DNA of 64,000 nt from Liolophura sinensis (Eukaryota; Mollusca; Polyplacophora; Chitonida; Chitonidae): positions 32,782,402-32,846,401 of the forward strand of contig NC_088301.1 in the NCBI RefSeq assembly GCF_032854445.1, in the 5' to 3' direction. This document shows, piece by piece, positions 34,300 through 45,700 of this stretch. Numbering within the stretch: position 1 is the stretch's first letter; each line of letters opens with the position of its first letter. The notes below the pieces were generated by a model, which was not told where the DNA came from, ran no database searches, and saw only the letters and a list, made by a program, of their open reading frames with translations. The position numbers were made by a program, and so were the translations under genes.

Positions 34300-34991
34300 T
34301 GGACACTGAATTTGGGCATTTCTCAGCTTTTGTTTCTAAAAATACTTTACACACCTGCATTCTTTTCATCTGACTGTATGCACAACATGGTTCTACAACC
34401 AACGCGTGGAACAGTTTTATTGTGAATGCTGATTAAACAGTTATAAGTGAAGGTACCACTGACATGATCAGAACTGATAATGATGCGGGTAAAATAAAGT
34501 GCTGAAATATTGAGTGAAATTTCGTTTTTCCAAGTCACACCGTTGCCATTACATTTCAACATCCATATGTTACGAGAAATACCTTGTGACATGAACATTT
34601 CATGTATAGAAATAAACAAAGTGTTCGTTTTACAGTGTGTGGCTGGAGTCCTTAGAGCTATGAACTCGTGGAAATGCATTTTGAGCTGAATTTGAACATT
34701 AAAGTATTATCCGCACCGGGTTGATTACGGTAATTTTTTTATATATACATACATTTGTATTGTATATCATGTTTTGAGGACATAAAAATGAAGACTTATT
34801 CCTCATGACAAATGTGATATTGTCATAGTTTGCCACGTGCATTTGTTTACATCACAGCACACATCACATGATCAGCTCCCCTATTTTAATATTCATGACA
34901 TTGCCGCATAGCGATTGGCTAATAATGCGTAAGTAACATACTGCGGGACTGCTCAAGGTGATGAAGTGAGTGGAATAGAGTGACTGTCTGA

Positions 34992-35051
34992 ATGGAGACG
35001 CTGTTTCGAGTCCTTTATTTATTTATATTTTCTTACGTCAAAAGACGGTAA
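34992..35051 (+). other. Possible signal-peptide-like short ORF or first exon
   Basis: ATG followed by 18 sense codons (METLFRVLYLFIFSYVKRR) and a stop. The peptide has the hydrophobic core of a secretion signal. A GTAACA donor at 35,048 would remove the stop. Upstream, GATTGGCTAATA (CCAAT-type) lies at 34,913-34,924. No downstream exon was found, so this is weak. Confidence 0.2.
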
Positions 35052-36202
35052 CATAAAAGTATTACAACAAATGACACGTGTTTTATAACCACGGGAATTT
35101 ACAAATACAGCAATAAAATTGCTGCACATAAAGTTTAATTCTTATGAAACATGGCAGAAACAAAACGAATTTGTGAAAATCCGAACAAAGGGCTATGCCT
35201 GTAGATGGAGCACACTTGCGTCTGTTACCATTACGGCGTGCTTCCAATAAAAAGGGATTCAGAAACAAGTTCCACCGTGCATGAGTATATAACTAATGGT
35301 CCCTACCTTTCATTATTAGGCAATTTAAAATGCACCAAACCAAATGTTTGAACTGTGATAGCAATCAACTTAAAATAGGAAATACTCTATAGATAAAACG
35401 TCTTGAAAGACGTTGTGTTTTTCAGACAACACAACAATTTAAGGCGGCAGTTGCTTTTGTTTCAAGCCTTGAAGTTAGAGCCACGTATATTATGAAAGAT
35501 TAACACCGACCATGGCAGCGACGACATTGTGATAATTGGTCACAGGTAACCGGTGAAATACGGCCTGTTGTCAATTTACCTCAGTTAAGGTTTTATTCTA
35601 ACTGTTCAAGTAAACGCTTAAATAATAGCAAATTACACGCTCTCTAGCTTCATGGCTTAAGCAGAATTAGGTAAAAAAATGCAGTTATGCATGTTAATTG
35701 CAATTTAATAGACGTCACCCGTCTAGAGCTACCCAAAATGCTGTGTTGTCATCATATTTAATAGACAATAATATTAAAACGGTGTAAAGGACCCAGGTCT
35801 TGCGAGATGCTTAGTTCATCAGCAGGATCCTGGTTTATGTAGGAATACAATATAATAAAAGACCTATTATACAGTATATATTGGTCATATAGTAGTAACA
35901 CCAATATACAATACATGATCTCTTTTATCACTGATATACAATTTACACATGCAGTTTGTGGTGTTTGTTGTGACACCTCAAATGATCACATCGAGAGATA
36001 TTTATTTATGGCTTTCATCTCCTGTAGAAGGGCGGGCTGTGTTTAGATCAACAGATAGAGCTGTTCCACAGACATGGTCTGTCAGGTATTGGTTTGGTTT
36101 GTGTGTGACACACACACACTTGTCAATGCATTCTATACCTTTATTCATTCGGGTATCAACCAATCCATCATGTCTGTGTTTTCGGTAATCCACCAATCGG
36201 GA
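35052..36202. other. Intergenic stretch 3' of the GPCR gene
   Basis: 35,495-35,610 is dispersed family 3 (GACATTGTGATAATTGGTCA, CAGGTAACCGGTGAAATACG, TTGTCAATTTACCTCAGTTA). The rest holds no recognised gene. The region next to 36,203 may be GPCR 3'UTR; a TTTATTTAT word near 36,001 offers an AATAAA on the minus strand. Confidence 0.5.
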
Positions 36203-37090
36203 TCAACAACATCCCGGCCGCCTTTGCCGGGACACGAAGAAGTACAAAACAGGGTTGAATATGCTGTTCACTAAAGCCAAGTTTGACAATAGAATTAATG
36301 TTCTGAGAGTATCAGTTGAAAACTTAATGGGTATTATGTAGGTGGTAAATATGATGAAAATGTAAGGCATGTAACATGTTATGAACCCCACAATGATTGC
36401 CAGGACAGCCCACGTCGACACTTTCTTCTGTGTCCCGTGTATCTCACTTTGTATCGCGTTGTTCTGAAATCTCATTATCTTGGCAACGTGAAATCCCGTG
36501 ATTAGCAATAAAGAAAGAATGAAACTGAAAAGAGTCCGACTTCCAATGACAACGCTGAAATCCGTTTTGAAAATACACATTTGGACAGAACAGTTGAACG
36601 TGTTTGCTTGACCGTAAACCACGGTTGGAAATATATATGTGTTGGTGGCGAAGAAGAACATCCACATGGCAAGGCAGACGTACACCAAGCGCTTTGCTGT
36701 GACATGGCGTCTGGCGAACAATGGATGACCCACGAGCAAATATCTCAACACGGAAAAAGTCACCAAACTATACGCGCTCATATCCATTGTTAAGTGATGA
36801 ACAAATGTAGAAACAGAACAAATTGAATCTGTCATCAGTCCTACGTAATGTGCGTAGAAGTGGATCGAAGGGGCAAATGTTAAAAACATTACATCTGAAA
36901 TAGCTAAATTGACGAGGACGACATAGGTAGGAGACGTCCTCATCATCTTGTCTCTTAGCACACTGATGATTAAGACAATGTTTAAGATGTCCCCTACAGC
37001 GACACAGGATATATATGTGACTGTGAGCAAAATATATCTTTCTCCCCTCGAATCAAATAGTGTGTCGTTTCCCGAAGAGCAGTGATTCAT
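36203..37090 (-). CDS. Intronless rhodopsin-class (class A) GPCR, peptide-receptor-like
   Basis: Seven-transmembrane receptor of 295 residues in one exon. N8 (NDT) is an extracellular glycosylation site. TM1 is at ~19-43. TM2 carries NLAISD with D66 at position 2.50. C91 can pair with C167 or C172 of loop 2. TM3 ends VLRY (114-117), so R116 and Y117 of the DRY motif are kept but the acidic residue is Leu. W143 is the TM4 Trp. TM6 has CYMP (239-242) in place of CWxP. TM7 ends NSIFNPVLY, a standard NPxxY. The tail after NPxxY is only 12 residues and ends RRPGCC, a possible palmitoylation site. It would signal through heterotrimeric G proteins at the plasma membrane. Family membership is secure; the ligand is unknown, and resemblance to neuropeptide receptors is an impression from motif style. 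Confidence 0.9.
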   Translation of the reverse strand: MNHCSSGNDTLFDSRGERYILLTVTYISCVAVGDILNIVLIISVLRDKMMRTSPTYVVLVNLAISDVMFLTFAPSIHFYAHYVGLMTDSICSVSTFVHHLTMDMSAYSLVTFSVLRYLLVGHPLFARRHVTAKRLVYVCLAMWMFFFATNTYIFPTVVYGQANTFNCSVQMCIFKTDFSVVIGSRTLFSFILSLLLITGFHVAKIMRFQNNAIQSEIHGTQKKVSTWAVLAIIVGFITCYMPYIFIIFTTYIIPIKFSTDTLRTLILLSNLALVNSIFNPVLYFFVSRQRRPGCC

Positions 37091-37539
37091 AGTGAACTGT
37101 TTGACTTAGTATCTCTGTTGCTTGTAAGATGTGTCCGGTTGTCCTGTGAGGCACAGTAGTTCTGCACGGTTTTATTTCCTCGTTTAAGGTGGAAAACAGA
37201 ACTGAAGTGTGAAGGATGAAGTATTATGCAGTCTCCCGCTGCTGACTTTGGGGTTTGTTCAGGTTTTACAGAGAGACCCTGATGAAGATCCTATGTGGAA
37301 CAGATACAGAGCAGCTGTGTCTGTAAAATCCCAAGGTCACATTTCCTACTTTATTCCTAGATTTTAGAAGTGAACAAGTTGTCATATTTGTCAGACGACA
37401 GATATACAGATCATAAGTAGCAAATCACACTAGATCCTTTCAGCTGGATGAAGACTAGTCAAATAATGAGGTTTTGTGGTAGCATCTGGAAGCCTAGTCG
37501 TCTTGAACCATTAATTCGGCTTGACGAAGAAGACAATGA

Positions 37540-37845
37540 AAGCAGATGAGGATGTTAACAGCAGACGAGGATGTTAACAGCAGTCGAGGATGTTAACTGC
37601 AGACGAGGATTATGTTAACAGCAGACGAGGATGTTAACAGCAGATGAGGATGATGACAACAGACGAGGATGATAACAGACGAAGATGATGACAACAGACG
37701 AAGATGTTGACTGCAGACGAAGATGTTGACAGTAGTATAGACGACGATGTTGACAGTAGTATAGACGACGATGTTGACAGCAGTATAGACGACGATGTTG
37801 ACAGTAATATTTACGAAGATGTTGTACAGTAGACGAGGATGGTCA
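37540..37845 (+). repeat. 18-21 bp degenerate tandem repeat upstream of the GPCR
   Basis: Units of the type GACGAGGATGTTAACAGCA, drifting into GACGACGATGTTGACAGTAG with an ATA insertion further right. The array starts 450 bp 5' of the GPCR ATG, so it could lie in its 5' region. No frame is open across it. Confidence 0.8.
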
Positions 37846-38754
37846 CAGTACCACTGACATCACACTGTTAACAGCACATACAGATGTTGAAAACAGAACG
37901 TTTCTGTCGCAGTTAAACGTAGGTAATTCTTGTCAGCGATTAGGTGTAACTATTGAGACACAATACTGTATGTCTGCCTTGCACGCTCCACGAAGCAGAC
38001 GCAACTTTCGCTTGACGCAGCTTTCACTATATTCAACTCATCATATGCCAGTGAAGATGTAAAATCAATGCGCAAAACTGGACTATACAGAGTTTATGGC
38101 AAACAGTGTTCGTTTTACCGCTTGATTGATTTGTAAATATAGATTGTAAATTAGTGAGAAAGCCGTCCTATTCTATACAAACAGCGAAGGAACCGACAGA
38201 GTCGTGATATGCAAGCGGAGACATCCACTCACTGCTCTAGAAAGACGGCACGTTTTATGATGCTTTATATATCTATTTACTTCTTCACTTATATGTGACG
38301 AGGTATGATTTTCCTTGTCCGGTTTCCTTCGTCCATTCACCGGTACGAGATTTATTATAAAAGTGAAATGTTGAGCGCAGTTTTGAACACCAGCCAAGTA
38401 AATAAATCCTACGAGAGAAAAGAACACGTGATTTGCGACAATATACATTGTATAGGCTTATGCGATGATGGAGGGATGTCCTGTTGAGCGATGACGCATG
38501 CAAATTGGGACCAAAGTCTGAGACTTAACTCTCTGATGGGGCAGTTTATATACATATGCCGTAAGACAGTTAAGAGCTATCTCCCCTGTACTGCCTATGG
38601 CAGTAATATGCATCAAAACTTCGCCTCTTCGCATCGCAACTCCGTCTCTTCGCTTCATTACCCTTGACTTTACTGGAGGCATACTATGGCCCTTATCAAC
38701 AATCATAATTTATACGTCATAGCTTGTCTGTGTTATACCACAGGGACCGGCCCG
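37846..38754. other. Intergenic stretch upstream of the GPCR
   Basis: 38,300-38,412 is a diverged SINE family 1 tail (TATAAAAGTGAAATGTTGAG, AACACCAGCCAAGTAAATAA). On the minus strand TATATAAACTGCC near 38,555-38,543 resembles a TATA box and could serve a 5'UTR exon of the GPCR, but no donor was assigned. Confidence 0.35.
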
Positions 38755-39055
38755 GATTGCACATTGGTAGAGCGTCGGTTTCGGGAGAGGTATATCCAGG
38801 ATCAATCCTGATCAATTGTAACTTCCTCCCTTGGCGTTCTGCATGAAGGGGATAGTGCAAGGACTGGTTGACCGGTATCAGTATAATGGCTCGGTAAGTC
38901 GTCTCAGTGAAGCAGCACTAGATAAAAGAGCGGTGGAAATCCGTCCTGCGACAAGGAGGCACATTACATACACCATAAGGATTCCTTCGTCGTCCTATGA
39001 CTGAAAAATTGTTGAGTACGACGTTAAAGCCCAAGCACTCACTCACTCACTTATA
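38755..39055 (+). repeat. Second SINE family, full-length copy
   Basis: Begins with a tRNA-like head: an A-box-like TTGGTAGAGCG near 38,765 and a B-box-like GGATCAATCC near 38,800. The body follows (CAGCACTAGATAAAAGAGCG), and it ends TTGTTGAGTACGACGTTAAA, GCCCAAGCACTCACTCACTC. The tail motif GAGTACGACGTTAAA parallels GAGTACGGCGTAAAA of family 1, so the two may share a 3' domain. Confidence 0.75.
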
Positions 39056-40007
39056 CCACAGGGAGTTCAAGTCATCTCCTTGTGTATTACAGGGGAGACC
39101 AAATAATATTTATAGGATCAGGATTGCCGATCTTTCTAGTTGGGTCTGCCTTTGAAGGATACCACTGGGGACCAGGTTAAGCCCAATCTGCCGGATTTGC
39201 CACGGGGATCCTGATTTTGGCTTGTGTAATTTACTCACGGAGATCCATACCAGTATTATACACCATTCTCGCTGAGAATAAAACGATGGTCAAGGTTTAT
39301 TCCAAAGAAGTCGTTGAGTTTATCATTTATATATGTGTATTTATATATATTATGTGATTGGCTAGGCGAATTGTTGGATAATTGGCACTACCACAGACTT
39401 CTTATGGAATTTACATGGATCATTTGTTCCAAGCACTTTAGATTGTGGAAATTGTGAGCACTTTTAACAGCATTGATAATATGTCATATATACAGCTGCG
39501 CCATATATACAAATGTTAATGTCTATAACTATCTCACATTGTAGGCCCTTACAGGGATTGCAGGGTGAACGGCACAACCATCAAACAGATAAATGTTCAC
39601 GAGATAATACACGGTATAGCTAAGCCATGACATGTGATGTCCATGAGTGCCACCCAGCCACTCACCCATTTTGGCGCTACACATAACATGCTTCACACAT
39701 GCAGCACCTGATTAAACTTTTATCTCGTCGCTGACAACTGCTGTTTTAAAAGATAAGAATTGTGAATGCACATAACAAAGTATTCGTTCGGCATCCAGAT
39801 CCAGTCCTTTTGGTCTATGCAATCTATTCAGATTAGAGCGTATAGGCCTACAGAGATATAGGCCTAATCGGGGTATCGCAGCTCTTTGTGGTTAAAAATA
39901 GATTGATTGTCTGTATGTGAAAGCCTCTATACGCCTGTTGAGAGAATAGAATTGTAAGTCACATTTTGTTTAGTTTTCTTAATACAACACAAAATTGCGG
40001 AAAATTC
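39056..40007. other. Intergenic stretch without a recognised gene
   Basis: AT-rich. Two short GGCCTA palindromic words at 39,845 and 39,861 resemble those at 34,268 and in the 54.2 kb repeat. No coding signal. Confidence 0.5.
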
Positions 40008-40130
40008 AGTGGAGATGTGGGTTCCCCCGGTTTCCTCCCAACATAATGCTGCCTGTTGTCGTACATTTGAAATATCATTAAGTACGACAGAAAACACCAA
40101 TCAAAAACATAAATAACTAAATACACGGAT
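40008..40130 (+). repeat. SINE family 1 fragment (deleted centre)
   Basis: GATGTGGGTTCCCCCGGTTT, CCCAACATAATGCTGCCTG, TGTCGTACATTTGAAATATC, AACACCAATCAAAAACATAA. Confidence 0.7.
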
Positions 40131-40759
40131 TACAATAGTCCAATTATATCATATAACAGACGGTGGCTCTCTGGAACGGGCCTAGTCAATGTGAGCTTTG
40201 ACAATTTATTTGCCTACAGTGTAACGTATGAGTAAAAGAGTCTTAATCTTGGGTTGTATAAAGTATGCATTATAATGATGTTCCAATATTGGCTGATGTC
40301 AATACTCACCTGAACTGTTCAATCAACCCCAAACCTGGATGCATGATGTGACTTACAAGTGCTGAACCAGACCCGCTCGCTATTACTTAATCGCTTAATC
40401 GTTAAATGCGGAACAATATAAAAGACTGTTTGCTAATTAAATATTAAAGACAACGCTGTTTATCGTCTATTTTTTCATCTCCAGATGGTCAATGAGTCTT
40501 TCCATGTTACATGAAAGGGAAAAGAAAAAAAGCAAAGAAAAAAACATATGACGTGTATTTTTCATAGAGTATCGGTACTATAGTACTCATCTCTATGTTC
40601 TGCTTGAAACGTTGTAAAAGCTGACAGAAAAAAAGTGGAAAATAACCATATAGGTGGAGGGTGGGGGTTGGGGTTGGATTGGACTGAAAATACTTACTAT
40701 CCCACAGCGTTTGGATACGGATAACAATGGTGTTCACAAAGATTAGAGAGCACGAATGG

Positions 40760-41033
40760 TTTATTTATTAATTCCATTGGTATTATTGTACTCAAGTGTA
40801 TTCCACTTACACCACAGCCAGACAACAGCAAAGATTATGGTGGCATGAAACCAGGCAGGGCCCGGAAATATTAAACCCACGACCATCCGCAGGTTGCTAG
40901 GAGGCTTTCCTTCGTGCGACGTGAGAAGAAGCCAGTATGAGCTGGGCGAGAGCTCTCAGTGACCGCATTGGTGAGAGGATCCTGGATCTTTCTGCCGCGC
41001 TAGCACTCTATCAACTCGGCCACAGTGGCCCCC
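40760..41033 (-). repeat. SINE family 1, full-length copy (reverse)
   Basis: From a TTTATTTATTAATTCCATTG tail to the head CCACAGTGGCCCCC, with CACGACCATCCGCAGGTTGC and GACCGCATTGGTGAGAGG between. The centre carries an insertion (ACAACAGCAAAG). Confidence 0.85.
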
Positions 41034-42752
41034 GCACGATTGATCCATAAAACAAAATCAATACGGAATCAGCGACAAAACCATCGAATTCTGCTCGGAA
41101 CTACGTGTTGATGTTACAATTTTCCTGGCCTTAATGCTGAGACCGTTCCGATTGCCTGTGCTATAAAACGGATCTTGTCGCACTGTTGAAGTAGCACGAG
41201 CAATCTTGTTAAAGCACACAGATGACAATAAAACCACTGCGTCTGGACAATAAACCTCGTGCTGTGTACTGTGGTTCTTTTCTATATAAAACAGATCCTT
41301 ATCCGTCCTCATTGTGAGCGTTACAAATAAACTGTGCTTCACAGTCTTCCACACCTTGCAGGGAATACGACAAAGGATACACGAATAGGTACTATAAAGC
41401 AAGGTTTTAAGAACACGAAGAAACATAAAAAAAACTGTAGTACGTTTTATGATTATTTTTCGTCAATGGCCGGAAATATTCGGAAATATCATCAATGATC
41501 TTACCGGGAGCGCGTAAAGAAATAAAAAAAACAAGCGTTTCATGTATCCTTTAAAAACGAATTATTTAATCACAGATGTGCCATCATCGAGTTCACACTG
41601 CAGTGGCGGTATTACAAACACATAAAATACAGTAATGTGTTTAGGCTATTAGAAGATTTGTTTGTGTTTTATGTGTTGGCCAAAACAAAAGCTTCAAATC
41701 TCTTTGAGATATTTTTTACAGCATATTGTTCAGTATCTGCTACAACTCACCCACGCATCAACTTACCATCATCCTACCGAGCGTACCTCTTTAGACCATT
41801 TAGAATGTTCTTCACACAAAATACATGGTTGACGACTCTTATCCACCAGCGCATGTGTACCTGGTTCTATACCAACCGTTTGACGGGTAATCTGCATGTG
41901 CATGGATCCCCTGGCCCCCACTTTTCTTAGGGACCTTGCTGAATATAAGTAGTGAATAGTGCTGATTTGGGGCCGTATGTGTACTATTACATTCGATGAA
42001 AACCACTTGATTTCAATGTGGTTTTTAAGTGTGTAAGTCTGTCAGTGAGTTGTCAAAACTCGGTGATTTATACCGAAGACCCTTTACTCCGATTTCCTCC
42101 ACGCATAAATCTGACTGCCATCGTATAAGTGACAAATTGTTGAGTATGTCGTTAAAAATTCAATGTACAAACCATTCCATGAATCATTCACTTTGAATGT
42201 TAGCTTAGCAACTGTTCAAACAATGCTTTACTGTGTCTAAGCTTACTTAACATGATGTCCTACTTATATTTCAACTTGCATTTCAACCACATGCATGCGT
42301 GGTTGTATTGTAACAGACTACACAAGTTTGTATTCAAATAAAACAGAGCAGAAATTTAATCATTAAATGTACATCTTCAATTCAAAGCCACAGTACATTC
42401 ATACTCCAATTACTTTCTCTTGCAGGAAACAAAGTATAGTCTAAGTTAGTTTATTATTTGTAAAAGTCTTGTATGCCTCCATGTCACTTAAGTACTGTTA
42501 ACTTGTATTTAACTGTACCAAGTTTGCATTGTTTTGTTTTATTTTTGGCAACATCAATTAACATGCTTTTGGTTGAACATTCTGAGTTTAAAGTTAAGGC
42601 TGTTAAAAACTTAAAAATAAATATTAAAACATCGTCTACATATAATTATGTAGGAGCTTTAATTTGAATAAATCAATAGATCATGAACCTTTTATTGTCC
42701 AAATATCTGTTGTCTTGAAATATATTTAACCATTTAAAATGGTGGTTTCTGA
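41034..42752. other. Intergenic stretch between SINE and the channel gene
   Basis: Two open frames (41,058-41,426 minus, 122 codons; 41,637-41,930 plus, 97 codons) have no family features, signal peptide or splice support. 42,060-42,165 is a diverged SINE family 1 tail (CATCGTATAAGTGACAAATT, GTTGAGTATGTCGTTAAAAA). The 3'UTR of the channel gene presumably lies just below 42,752. Confidence 0.45.
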
Positions 42753-45700
42753 TTAATATTTGCCTTCGTCCTTTTCACCGAAAGTTTTGCTCAGAGTTTT
42801 CGTCGAAGACATGAAGTATTTTACTTCCGGTGTCTCGTCTGTCGAGTTTTCTTCATCACGTGACGCCGATATGTCGCTTCTCTTGATTCGCTTGAGACAT
42901 CCGTAGCAGATCTCGAGGAGAAACTGTAAAACCTCGAGAAGACCCAGCACAGAGAAGCCCACCCACAGACCAATGGCGCCTCCAAGGTCCGAGAAAAAGC
43001 TGGAATCCTGATAGTAAACGAATCCAAATAAAAGGTAAAATATCGTTTCGCATAGACAAACTTCCTTACGTAATCAGGATGTACAACTGTGTTTATTCAT
43101 TAGACGGTGGTCAGTTGTGTAAGTGGAGAAATATCCGGAGTAAACCATCGACCTTGCATCTATGCCAAAGAGAGATGAATTCGAGTCTGTGATCTCTTTG
43201 GTCGGTTGCAGTCGAGTGGTTTATTTGATTGATTGCTGTTTTCCGCCGTACTCGAATATTTCACATATACGTCGAAAACCCACGATGATCTGCAGGTTGC
43301 TGGCAGACTTTTCCACGAACGGCCAGAGAGGAAGCCAGCATGAGCTGGACTTAAACTCACAGCGACCACATTGGTGGGAAGCTCGAGGGTCATTACGTCG
43401 CTTTCAGAAAATTAGGATGCGTGATGGTTCTTTGAACCCAGAAGTCGAAACCTTACTGATTTAATTAACAGGCTACTCGTTTCGATAAACGCTGTGGCTT
43501 AATTATTAGTCAGTTTTGAGAACAACAATGGATGTCGTAATGTTATCTCATTCGCATGAATCCGATATCTCAATATGAAGAAAGCTGTCTGTCTATTCAA
43601 CGATACGCAACGACTGTAAGCGGGTTTAGGATATATCTGATTACATGTACATGTAAAATGTTCGCATGAGCAATCATGACCTTGAAGACTGTGGCGTTTC
43701 TGTCATGTCCTTGACTTCCGACGAATTTGAGCTTTTCCTTACAGCGACATCACTAAGCTTTGCCGTTTTTGGTGGCCATCATACCCAGATTCTTCACACT
43801 TTTTGTTAAAACTTAGAATGTTTGAGGCAAAATGGGGCAACTTTCCGCAACTTAACTTGTGTATTCATCTTTTTGATATATATACCGCAGATTTACAAAA
43901 CCTTTTAACGTGGTAAATCCAGATGAAAATTGAATGCCGTAATATCTATATGTTTCTGGATTGAAGTGATCAAAGAAACTTAGACTTTTCCCTCTCTTAG
44001 ATCTATAAAGGTTTTATCAAAATTAAGAATTTATTCAATATATGGTTGATAGTGTTTTAGGCTGCTCAGTTTACCCGGGTTAACCGCCGTTTTATGCCAT
44101 TGGCACGTTTTCCATGGTAAAATTTGTCTTCACTACATCTTGTCATGGAAGTTAGGCCAGGGATAAGATGGGACTGTTTTGTAAAACGGGCAGCTCATCG
44201 AAGTTACCTTATATGAAAGAACCTGGGGCCGATTAAACAAAGCCGTTTCTCACTAAAAATTTAAATTATCTTCACAATGCTTACTTTTTGGTAGTTAAAG
44301 TTGAAATTTGAGACAACATTGATGAGGTGGACAAAATTTAAATTTCTGAAGCCCAAAAATAAGCTTTAGGATTGTACTTCAAATGTTGATTGAAGTCAGG
44401 AATGGCTTTGTGTAATCGGCTCCCGGGCTCGTAATTATTAAGCAACTTAAGATTTAAATCATAAATTACAAGTGCTTAAAAAGCCAAAGCAGAACAAGAA
44501 ATAACTCAAATTGTAGATAGTACATAATTCTGTAGTAAAAAAAAAATCATGGTGCAAATTTTCAAAGAGCGAAGCATTTTAATTGCAAATGTGTTTGAAT
44601 TTTTGACTTAAATGTTATGACGTTTGATAAATACGGGCCCCAGGTTCAAATCCACAAAGCGATTTTTGACTTACGTCAGAATTTGAAATACGATCTTAAA
44701 GCTTGTTGTTCGATTATAGAAATTAAAATTTTGTCCACTCAATGTTATCGTAAATGTGTCTTGCTTACAACTTACAGTACCAAAAACTAAGCATTCGGAA
44801 GAGGTTTTGACTTAAGTCAGAAATGGCTTTGTCGAATCGACCCCTGAGTCCAAATATTCATCTAGCAACTTAAGACTCGTCATACATTGCAAGTCCTTAA
44901 AAAGCCAAGCTCGGAATAGGAAAGAACTCAACTTGTGAGTAACACATTGTTCTCCAGTCACGAATCAGTTTACAAATTTTAAACATTCTAGAGTGAAACA
45001 TTTTAAGTGCAGCTGTGACTTTTTGTCTGTGGGCCCATTCCACAAAGCTACTTCTGATTTAAGTCAAAATTTAAAATCCCAACACTGGAACTAACATTTT
45101 CACACATTTGTTTTAAGGTAGCACTGATGAGGGGTCCAAATTTAATTTCTACGCTCCAAAATATTATTTCAAATTATGACTTAAGTCAGAAATGTTTTTG
45201 TGGAATCGACCTCTGGTGTGTAAGTCATACCTACCGGATAGTCGGAACCCTCTTGTATTGTCTCGTAATTCAGGTCACGATAAAACACGTTCACTTTCAC
45301 AAAATTTCTCCTGTGACAAAAATAGATCGTAAGTTACACATTTAATTATCTGCAAGTTATTTTTTCAACTTATATACTCAGCAGTATGTACCTAATCCTT
45401 AAGTGCAGAAGTAAATTACAGATTTAATTATCTGTAATGTTTGTTTTTCTTTCTGCTAATATACTCAACAGCATGTAAACAACTTTACAACTGTGCAAAT
45501 AAGCTAACTGAAAATAGAAACTTATGTGAAAATGAGGAACTGTTAAGGAACATGCCTACTGGGCATGTCATTTGTCAATATATGGTTTTGCTCTCATCCT
45601 TAAATGTAACACCGTTTGAAGATTTGAAACTTGCATATATGTTCTGAACAAAGAGAACTGACTATTCGCGTTGATCATCGATCATAAGTTTATTTATTCA

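Noticed and set aside
34196-34402. Minus-strand ORF with Tyr-Ile repeats
   Set aside because: It is the (TA)n microsatellite read in frame.
41058-41426. 122-codon minus-strand ORF
   Set aside because: No signal peptide, domain or conserved motif could be seen, and no promoter or splice signals fit. Length alone is not enough.
41637-41930. 97-codon plus-strand ORF
   Set aside because: No recognisable domain; intergenic AT-rich setting.
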